Of a DNA stretch of 32,953 nucleotides, positions 26,285 through 32,953 are shown piece by piece; the stretch's first letter is position 1, and each line of letters starts with the position of its first letter. The DNA comes from Candidatus Hermodarchaeota archaeon (lineage in GTDB: Archaea; Asgardarchaeota; Hermodarchaeia; Hermodarchaeales; Hermodarchaeaceae), in assembly GCA_016840135.1 (NCBI GenBank), contig JAEOSX010000018.1, positions 1 to 32,953 on the forward strand, in the 5' to 3' direction. The translations under genes and the position numbers were made by a program. The notes below the pieces were generated by a model that had not been told where the DNA came from, did not search any database, and saw only the letters and a program-made list of their open reading frames with translations.

Positions 26285-27505
26285 TTAGCCCCATAATAAT
26301 TTTGGTAGAAACTTCACTTTCGAAAGGAAGATTTTCGCTAGTTGAGCTAACAAGAAGGGGTTTGTCAGTGATGCAGTGATTAGGCGACCTTGCTGATCAA
26401 TATCACCCTTAGTTTCAACGAGTTCACGTACACTGCTTTGCTGGGTTACCTGAAACAGTTTGTCCAGTTCTTTGTTGTTAAGGCAGTTGATAACGCGCCG
26501 AAGTAACGCCATTTGATTAAACTGTCTGCCATATGCTCGCCTCCATTGCTTATCGTAATTGGCTAACTCCTTGTGATGGTACCGTCCATTTCGTAGAGCC
26601 CGCTGGATACTGGCTGCAGCAATAATTGCACAACGTCCTCCGTAGACAACACCACCACCCGAGGTTGCCTTAGTTTGACCAGCTGCGTCCCCTACAGCTA
26701 TGAACCTCTCCACCACATTTTTTCCAGAGGGTCCACCTGAATAAACCAACCCCCCGTACCGTTTATCGATTTGTGCATCTTTGAGTATTGGTGTTCGAGA
26801 CAGGAACTTTTCCAGGGATTTTCGAACTTTGCTACCGGCACTTGCCAAACCAACTCTTGCTCGATGCGCGTCTAGCGGAATAATCCATTGGAAGAACTTT
26901 GGTGCAAACCGATTATCAAAGCAGAGATGAACCCTATCTGTTGGCAGTGACACATTCGAAACTTCGTATTGGAGCGCGCGAAGGATAAACGATTTCCGAG
27001 GACCTGGAAGACCATTTTGCCGAGCAAGGCGGGCACTAATCCCCTCAGCATCAACAACGAGATTTGCCCTGAACTCCCTCTTAGTGCCGCCTTTCCGGAC
27101 AGTCAATTTGACACCAGATTGTGATAGCTGACAACGAATCACACGATTACCCAGAAGCAGTTTTGCGCCTGCCATTTCTGCTTCACGCACAATTTGTTGA
27201 TCTAATAAATCACGGTGAAGAACATAGGCATGAGGTTTACCCTTATCAACAGTCAGAGTAAACCCTGAGGGAGAATGAAGAACAGAGCCACAGACGCGAT
27301 TAATGACAACTGATTTTTCAGGATGAACGCCCAAGCCATGCAATCCCTCGATACCGATAAGTCCAGCACAATGAACGGGCCGACCAACTTGTTTGTGATC
27401 TTCGAGGAGAAGCACCGAAAGCCCTAGTCTAGCAAGCTGGCGCGCAGCGAGTCCTCCCACAGGACCCGCTCCAATGACAATAACTTCAGCGTCCATCCAA
27501 AACAC
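26285..27505 (-). CDS. Geranylgeranyl reductase family FAD-dependent oxidoreductase
   Basis: 406 aa with VIVIGAGPVGGLAARQLARLGLSVLLLE, VGRPVHCAGLIG, FIAVGDAAGQTKATSGGGVVYGG. Confidence 0.92.
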   Translation of the reverse strand: MFWMDAEVIVIGAGPVGGLAARQLARLGLSVLLLEDHKQVGRPVHCAGLIGIEGLHGLGVHPEKSVVINRVCGSVLHSPSGFTLTVDKGKPHAYVLHRDLLDQQIVREAEMAGAKLLLGNRVIRCQLSQSGVKLTVRKGGTKREFRANLVVDAEGISARLARQNGLPGPRKSFILRALQYEVSNVSLPTDRVHLCFDNRFAPKFFQWIIPLDAHRARVGLASAGSKVRKSLEKFLSRTPILKDAQIDKRYGGLVYSGGPSGKNVVERFIAVGDAAGQTKATSGGGVVYGGRCAIIAAASIQRALRNGRYHHKELANYDKQWRRAYGRQFNQMALLRRVINCLNNKELDKLFQVTQQSSVRELVETKGDIDQQGRLITASLTNPFLLAQLAKIFLSKVKFLPKLLWG

Positions 27506-27600
27506 CTAGAGTTATCAGAGACAACATAGCTACTTAAGATGTCATACAGGAGGTTAGAAAATATTTACATTATATGGACTTGTAATTTCACGATAGAAAA

Positions 27601-27620
27601 TCACTTAGATGTTCAAGTGA
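27601..27620. repeat. Perfect 6-bp inverted repeat TCACTT-N8-AAGTGA
   Basis: Read directly: tcacttagatgttcaagtga. Confidence 0.75.
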
Positions 27621-27632
27621 GACAAGTTCTGT

Positions 27633-27671
27633 ATATTTCTGACTATCGTATATGTCATTAATCAGAAATAT
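27633..27671. repeat. Perfect 10-bp inverted repeat ATATTTCTGA-N19-TCAGAAATAT
   Basis: Read directly: atatttctgactatcgtatatgtcattaatcagaaatat, in the ggr/pth2 intergenic region. Confidence 0.8.
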
Positions 27672-27792
27672 GATAAAGTATTTCCAACTCCGTTTACTAA
27701 TTTGAATAATAATCCTCTGCAAACAGGAGGTCAATGTATTGAATGTAAGAACGCGGCTCTGCGGTAAACTCCAGCGACATAAAAACAACCCA

Positions 27793-28152
27793 ATGAACTT
27801 TGATTACAAACAGGTACTAGTGATAAGAACTGATTTGAAGATGAGCCGAGGAAAAATTGGAGTTCAGGCAGCGCACGCAGCGGTGTCCGCTGCGGAAGAA
27901 GCCCGACGTCACCATCCTTCTTGGTGGCGTAAATGGTTAAATGAGGGGCAAAAGAAAGTAGCAGTGAAGGTGGCTAGTAAGGAGGGATTACTGGCAATCA
28001 GAGAGAAAGCAGTGAAGCTAGGTCTACCCTGTGTAGCCATTCGTGATCGTGGACTAACCGAGATTAAACCTGGAACGTTAACTGCACTAGGTATCGGACC
28101 CGCACCAAACGCCGATGTAGACAAGGTTACAAGTGATCTACCCTTGTTGTGA
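27793..28152 (+). CDS. pth2: Peptidyl-tRNA hydrolase Pth2
   Basis: QVLVIRTDLKMSRGKIGVQAAHAAVSAAEEA...GLPCVAIRDRGLTEIKPGTLTALGIGPAPNADVDKVTSDLPLL. ATG 27793 preferred. Confidence 0.96.
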   Translation: MNFDYKQVLVIRTDLKMSRGKIGVQAAHAAVSAAEEARRHHPSWWRKWLNEGQKKVAVKVASKEGLLAIREKAVKLGLPCVAIRDRGLTEIKPGTLTALGIGPAPNADVDKVTSDLPLL

Positions 28153-28170
28153 AGTAGGGGAGGTGTAACA

Positions 28171-29487
28171 ATGGAGGCAAAAGCGTTCGATGCAACTATC
28201 GGTATCGACGTATTCTCAACAGATCCGCCGGGGATAGGCGGGCGTTTACGGGTTCATCCCGAGGACTTCATTGTTCAAGAGATAGGGACAGATGGCAGCG
28301 TTGCACCTCTCGAACCGACAAAGAAGCAGTTCCCAGACCAACCAGGAAAGTTTATCGCGTTTTATCTAGTAAAGCGAAATATCGATACTATTCAAGCAAT
28401 TCGACTCCTAAGTAAGGTATTAAGAATCAGTTACAAGCGTTTTTCGTATGCAGGCATAAAAGACCGCCGAGCCCTAACATCACAACGGGTTACTCTCTAT
28501 AGAGGAACGCACGACGACCTTGTTACACAGCCAATTACTAAGATAAGAATCCTCCACCCACACCGAGTTCCAAAACCCTTCCTCCCTGGTGCACACTTTG
28601 GAAATAGATTCCGAATCACAATTAGAACCTTTGAAGCGAAAGAAGCGAGAGCTCGAATTGCTGAAATAATGAACTCCTATATGCAAAACGGAGGTATCTT
28701 GAATTTTTTTGGCCCTCAGCGGTTTGGGATTATCAACCCCACAACACACTTGATTGGTAAACAGATCATACTCGGTAACCTCGAGGAAGCCCTCAAAATT
28801 CTTACTAAAAGGAGGGATGAAGCCCCCCATTCATCCATGGAAGATGTTGAGAGAGAAGGGGAGTTGTGGGAGTATCCACGACGACACAAAAATAGGTCTT
28901 ATGAACGGGCAGTAACCCATTACCTTGACAAACATCCAGGCGACTTTCAAGGTAGTCTCAGAGTGTTGCCAAAGGGGCTAGTACGATTATATGTTCATGC
29001 ATTCCAATCCTATCTCTTTAACAGAGCTGTAAGTGAGCGGGTGAAACAGGGTATTTCTCTTACACAACCAGGTCTAGGGGACTTTGTGATGCCCGTTTCG
29101 GGTGAAATTTACTCAGTTCGGATGGTCACTAAGGAAAAACTCGATATTTTTGATGAGAAGGTTCAGAAAGGGCATTACAAAATCGTGGTTCCACTAGTAG
29201 GATACGACTTCGAGAACATCGTATTTAATGGAGCGATGGGGGAAATCTTGAATAAACTGATTGCTGACGAGAAAGTAACGCCAGCCCATTTCCGTTTTAC
29301 TGACCTCCCTGAGTTTAGCTCGCGCGGGTCGTTTAGATCACTTCAAGTTAAGCCTATTAATTTTCAATCCTTAATTAATGAAGGAAATGACCCTGAAGTG
29401 ATAGTTAGTTTTGATTTGCAGAAAGGTAGTTACGCTTCAATAATACTACGGGAGTTCATTAAGCCCCGTCTTATTACTCAACTATGA
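28171..29487 (+). CDS. truD: tRNA pseudouridine synthase TruD
   Basis: 438 aa with FSYAGIKDRRALTSQRVTLYR, GILNFFGPQRFG, VHAFQSYLFNRAVSER. Confidence 0.96.
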   Translation: MEAKAFDATIGIDVFSTDPPGIGGRLRVHPEDFIVQEIGTDGSVAPLEPTKKQFPDQPGKFIAFYLVKRNIDTIQAIRLLSKVLRISYKRFSYAGIKDRRALTSQRVTLYRGTHDDLVTQPITKIRILHPHRVPKPFLPGAHFGNRFRITIRTFEAKEARARIAEIMNSYMQNGGILNFFGPQRFGIINPTTHLIGKQIILGNLEEALKILTKRRDEAPHSSMEDVEREGELWEYPRRHKNRSYERAVTHYLDKHPGDFQGSLRVLPKGLVRLYVHAFQSYLFNRAVSERVKQGISLTQPGLGDFVMPVSGEIYSVRMVTKEKLDIFDEKVQKGHYKIVVPLVGYDFENIVFNGAMGEILNKLIADEKVTPAHFRFTDLPEFSSRGSFRSLQVKPINFQSLINEGNDPEVIVSFDLQKGSYASIILREFIKPRLITQL

Positions 29488-29518
29488 AGTCAAGTTACAT
29501 TTTAGCAATCTTACTCAT

Positions 29519-30028
29519 CTAATCGAAAGAAATGCGTATACGCTCACCACTTAGCTCATATACGATTTTTTCAAGGTGAGTGATATCGAGATGAATACGG
29601 GATTGATCACGGCTACTTATGCGTACTTTGCGTTCAAAGCTATTATCAGGAAGCCAAATCGTGTTTATCCCCAATATTCGAACAGGCCGAATTAGATCAC
29701 GGAGGATTTGCTGGGGATTCTTACTTTCCTCAACAACACGGACAATGGAATCGAGCTCTTTTTCAGCAAGACGTAGAATTTTTCTGAGAATTGGACGTAA
29801 TCTACGACCATCTCCCCGAGACACAAGAACTATAATCAATCCGTTTGTTTGTATTGCGCGTAAGAAAGTTGTTTCTTTCAGGGGCGGGAAACTCTTCTCA
29901 AGATTCATGAAAACTCGGATTACCCTAACGTCAAGCTCCGAGATTTCGCCGCTATCTATTTTTTCTTGACAGTTAACACAGACAAGTGGATAATTCTTTA
30001 GACAGATTGAGCACAATGTGGTCTTCAC
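29519..30028 (-). CDS. Zn-ribbon plus NusA-like KH domain RNA-binding protein
   Basis: N-terminal LCSICLKNYPLVCVNCQEKIDSGEI, then a KH-like region RRLRPILRKILRLAEKELDSIVRVVEESKNPQQILRDLIRPVRILGINTIWLPD. GTG 30028 (VKTTLCSIC) is the likely start; the track ORF begins at 30055. Confidence 0.7.
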   Translation of the reverse strand: MKTTLCSICLKNYPLVCVNCQEKIDSGEISELDVRVIRVFMNLEKSFPPLKETTFLRAIQTNGLIIVLVSRGDGRRLRPILRKILRLAEKELDSIVRVVEESKNPQQILRDLIRPVRILGINTIWLPDNSFERKVRISSRDQSRIHLDITHLEKIVYELSGERIRISFD

Positions 30029-30200
30029 AATATAAACCTCAAAGGAGGACATCAACGGAATACTTTGGGAGAAGACTACAGACGAATTCTAAAAAAGCTT
30101 CCCATCTAGCCTTGTCATATTTGTTAAAAAAACTTTACATTCGAAAGGCTCAAAAAGCGGGGTTTGAATTCGGAAGACTGCGGTTCCTCGGTGTAAAAGA

Positions 30201-30689
30201 ATGGAGCTAGTTGATAGAGTAGTTCGTCTTACAGAGCGGCAACTGGAAATACTACGCAAGTTATTCTATGCTAGTATTCCTGTGTCTTATCAAACCGTTG
30301 TAAAAACACAAGCCCAGTTAGCTAAAGAATTAAAGATCACTCGTCAAGCCCTAAGTAATCATCTCCGGAAGCTTCGTTCCCTGAAATTAATCAGAACAGG
30401 CCGAGGTTTCATCGATTTATCACCTGATTGCTTACGATTGCTTGGTAAATCAACGGACGAAGCATTAGTCTTTCTTAAAGTACAACCTAAATTCCGTATG
30501 GAAGTTCAGGAAAAGGTAAAGCAGCTTAATCCACTTCAGGTCCAGCGGGTCACAGGATCTGTGGACATCGTAGTTTTAGTCAGTGGCGCTGATTTAGCGG
30601 AATTCCTATCAAAGGTTGCAGACATCGTAGGAGTCGAATCGACATCTACACACACTATCTTGACTACATGGACTACCCGAACTACTTGA
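30201..30689 (+). CDS. HTH transcriptional regulator (Lrp-like: wHTH plus putative ligand-binding C-terminus)
   Basis: LTERQLEILRKLF...TQAQLAKELKITRQALSNHLRKLRSLKLIRTGRGFIDL, followed by a RAM-like VQRVTGSVDIVVLVSGADLAEFLSKVADIVGVESTSTHTIL. Confidence 0.8.
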   Translation: MELVDRVVRLTERQLEILRKLFYASIPVSYQTVVKTQAQLAKELKITRQALSNHLRKLRSLKLIRTGRGFIDLSPDCLRLLGKSTDEALVFLKVQPKFRMEVQEKVKQLNPLQVQRVTGSVDIVVLVSGADLAEFLSKVADIVGVESTSTHTILTTWTTRTT

Positions 30690-30705
30690 GAGAGGATGTG
30701 TCAAA

Positions 30706-31854
30706 ATGCGGCAGTTTGAATTTGAAGCAAAAGAAGCGTTTCAAAAAGTTGGATTATCAATTCCACGTGGTAGAGTAGCTCAGAGTAGTGATGAGGTTGA
30801 ACAGGTAGCTCGAGAGTTAGGCTGCCCAGTAATTCTGAAAGCACAGGTACTGGCTGGTGGACGCGGGAAAGCAGGCGGTATTAAACGTGCTGAAACACCC
30901 AAGCAAGCCCGTTCACTTGCTGACAAACTATTTGGAATGGAAATTCACGGACATCTAGTTAATCGCCTCCTCGTCGAGGAATGCCTTGATATTTCCCAAG
31001 AAATCTATCTTGGGATTACGGTTGATAGAACAAATCGCAGACCTGTGGCAATTTGTAGTGGAATGGGTGGTGTTGATATCGAGAAAGTGGCTAAGGAGCA
31101 CCCAGAAAAAATTGCTAGATTAGCGGTCAATCCGCTTATGGGATTGCGCGAGTTTGAAGCCCGCCGGTTAGTTAAAGCTGCAGGGTTCAAAGGACGAACA
31201 CTGCTCCACTTATCTAGGATTGTAATGCAATTATGGCGAGTTTTTTCTGATAACGACGCTGAACTCACTGAAATCAACCCATTAATCGTAACAACAGATG
31301 GGAAATACATAGCAGCTGATGCCCGACTCAATGTAGACGATAGTTCCCTTTTCCGTCACAAAACCTTAGCAGAAAGATTGGAGAAAGGTGTCGCAGAGCT
31401 GACAGAACTTGAACTACGTGCCCGAGAATTGGGTATGACTTACGTGGAATTGAAGGGAGATATCGGCATTATTGGTAATGGAGCAGGGCTTGTGATGGCA
31501 ACAATGGATGCTGTCCATTATTATGGTGGAAAACCATCGAACTTTCTAGATGTTGGAGGAGGAGCCACTGCGGATCGTATGACCCAAGCCTTGGATATTG
31601 TCCTTTCCCACCCGGATGTGAAAGGTGTTTTCATCAATATTCTTGGCGGCATAACACGGTGCGACGAGATGGCTAATGGAATAGTGGCTTCTCAGAAGAC
31701 CCTGAAGCGTGAAGTCCCCATGGCAATCCGGTTAATTGGGACAAGAGAAAAGGAAGGGGCCGAGATATTACAAAAGGCTAACATTCCTTTCCTTGAAACA
31801 ATGGATGCAGCCGCACAGCTCATAGTAGAGAAAACTAGAGGTGGCGAAAAGTGA
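30706..31854 (+). CDS. sucC: Succinate-CoA ligase subunit beta
   Basis: VILKAQVLAGGRGKAGGIKRA, EINPLIVTTDGKYIAADARLNVDD, NFLDVGGGATADRMTQALDIVLSHPDVKGVFINILGGITRCDEMANGI. Confidence 0.97.
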   Translation: MRQFEFEAKEAFQKVGLSIPRGRVAQSSDEVEQVARELGCPVILKAQVLAGGRGKAGGIKRAETPKQARSLADKLFGMEIHGHLVNRLLVEECLDISQEIYLGITVDRTNRRPVAICSGMGGVDIEKVAKEHPEKIARLAVNPLMGLREFEARRLVKAAGFKGRTLLHLSRIVMQLWRVFSDNDAELTEINPLIVTTDGKYIAADARLNVDDSSLFRHKTLAERLEKGVAELTELELRARELGMTYVELKGDIGIIGNGAGLVMATMDAVHYYGGKPSNFLDVGGGATADRMTQALDIVLSHPDVKGVFINILGGITRCDEMANGIVASQKTLKREVPMAIRLIGTREKEGAEILQKANIPFLETMDAAAQLIVEKTRGGEK

Positions 31855-32726
31855 CTGTCTTGATTAATGATAAAACTCGAGTACTGGTTCAAGGAATAAC
31901 TGGACGAGAAGGTCAATTCCATACTCAAGCAATGCGTGGATACGGCACAAAGGTTCTTGCTGGCACAACTCCTGGTAAGGGTGGACAAGAAGTAGAGGGA
32001 ATTCCTGTATTCGATAATGTCATTGAAGCTACAGAAGAATTCCCAGAGATTAATGCGTCGATTATTTTTGTACCAGCCCGTTTTGCCGCTGATGCTGTTA
32101 ACGAAGCTCTGGACGCAAAGCTTGAAGTCGTTGTAGCAATCACTGAGCATATCCCTCTTCATGACGAGATGAAATTTGTAGCTTTAGCACATCAGCAGGG
32201 AAGCTATATTATTGGACCAAATACTCCAGGAGTCATTTCGCCTGGAATGTGTAAACTTGGGATTATGCCAGCCCACGTATTCAAACCAGGTCAGATTGGT
32301 TTGATATCTCGAAGCGGAACACTCACCTACGAAGTTGCAGCAAGCCTCAGTGGAGCGGGATTCGGTCAATCAACTGCGATCGGATTAGGCGGCGATCCAA
32401 TTACTGGGATGTCGTTCATTGACGCTCTTAGATTATTCGAAACAGACGATAATACTTCAGCAGTTGTAATGATTGGCGAAATTGGAGGCTCAGCTGAGGA
32501 GGAGGCTGCTGAGTACATTAAAGAGCATATCACCAAGCCGGTTGTAGCTTATGTTGCGGGGCGCACTGCCCCCAAGGGCAAGCGGATGGGGCATGCAGGT
32601 GCAATCGTCAGCGGTACGAGCGGCACAGCGGATAGCAAGATGGCTGCTCTCCGAGATGCAAGCGTAACTGTTATCGAGCGCCCCATCGATGTTGATGAAG
32701 CGTTGCAAACCCTACTCAAGTCCTAA
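31851..32726 (+). CDS. sucD: Succinate-CoA ligase subunit alpha
   Basis: VLVQGITGREGQFHTQAMRGYGTKVLAGTTPGKGGQ, GPNTPGVISPG, GRTAPKGKRMGHAGAIVSG. GTG start overlaps the sucC TGA (gtga). Confidence 0.97.
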   Translation: MTVLINDKTRVLVQGITGREGQFHTQAMRGYGTKVLAGTTPGKGGQEVEGIPVFDNVIEATEEFPEINASIIFVPARFAADAVNEALDAKLEVVVAITEHIPLHDEMKFVALAHQQGSYIIGPNTPGVISPGMCKLGIMPAHVFKPGQIGLISRSGTLTYEVAASLSGAGFGQSTAIGLGGDPITGMSFIDALRLFETDDNTSAVVMIGEIGGSAEEEAAEYIKEHITKPVVAYVAGRTAPKGKRMGHAGAIVSGTSGTADSKMAALRDASVTVIERPIDVDEALQTLLKS

Positions 32727-32788
32727 TGTTTATCTCAGGAATTTTTATAAGGTAAGGCGGGGAAGCGCAACCGAAACAGGTGAATCCT

Positions 32789-32950
32789 ATGCCCGTTGCT
32801 GATCCAGAAAAACGTCGCATTGCACTCGCGCATCTACTGTATGTTACAATTTGTAGAGATTGTGGAGCTAAGAATCCCTTTAAAGCAACGAAATGCCGGC
32901 GGTGCCGCCGCAAGAACCTTCGACCCAAGCGGCGTGAATTGACAAAGTAA
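32789..32950 (+). CDS. rpl40e: Ribosomal protein L40e, not in the provided ORF track
   Basis: Translated by hand: MPVADPEKRRIALAHLLYVTICRDCGAKNPFKATKCRRCRRKNLRPKRRELTK*. 53 aa, typical L40e. Confidence 0.95.
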   Translation: MPVADPEKRRIALAHLLYVTICRDCGAKNPFKATKCRRCRRKNLRPKRRELTK

Positions 32951-32953
32951 AAA

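Noticed and set aside
29986-30210. 74-aa plus-strand ORF just upstream of the HTH regulator, with an AAAGGAGG-like stretch nearby
   Set aside because: It overlaps the 5' end of the better supported Zn/KH gene on the other strand. No good start follows the purine-rich stretch, and the protein has no recognisable domain.
1-32953. Search for tRNA/rRNA genes, CRISPR arrays, transposon ends or inteins
   Set aside because: No T-loop-like GGTTCGAATCC pattern, no regularly spaced repeats, no transposase ORF, and no intein motifs in the replication genes were seen by eye. Divergent tRNAs cannot be excluded without a tRNAscan run.

Overview
The window is an archaeal chromosomal segment (about 33 kb) dominated by informational genes. 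I cannot fix the lineage from sequence alone. From left to right: (1) the 3' part of an extracellular/Ig-like protein; (2) a minus-strand replication-translation cluster: nop10, aIF2-alpha, S27e, L44e, GINS, priS, priL, PCNA and a stand-alone OB-fold protein; (3) a small winged-helix ORF, CDC48, aEF1-beta, a 58-aa zinc-ribbon ORF missing from the ORF track, Nob1 and NAD kinase; (4) a plus-strand run: aIF5A, deoxyhypusine synthase, SRP54, TrmY-like methyltransferase, Pus10, L21e, Rpo4, DUF655, KsgA, HemK/Mtq2-like methyltransferase, a DRG/OBG-type GTPase and L10e; (5) MFS transporter, enolase (minus), METTL5-like methyltransferase, Csl4, an unknown 75-aa protein, Rpo11, RNase III-like protein, TFS, geranylgeranyl reductase (minus), Pth2, TruD, Zn/KH protein (minus), HTH regulator, sucCD, and L40e (also missing from the track). 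I see no CRISPR array, transposon, rRNA or tRNA. The strongest anomaly is the DRG-like GTPase gene. Its N-terminal helix is separated from the rest by a 32-bp insertion flanked by AAATCG repeats. The insertion adds a stop and a frameshift, and removing it restores a canonical DRG N-terminus. The same protein also has a degenerate G3 motif. Other items worth checking: an extra zinc-ribbon insert in PriS, the OB-fold protein coupled to PCNA, an RNase III-like protein with partial catalytic residues, a METTL5-like enzyme with NAPF instead of NPPF, and paired palindromes in the ggr/pth2 intergenic region.
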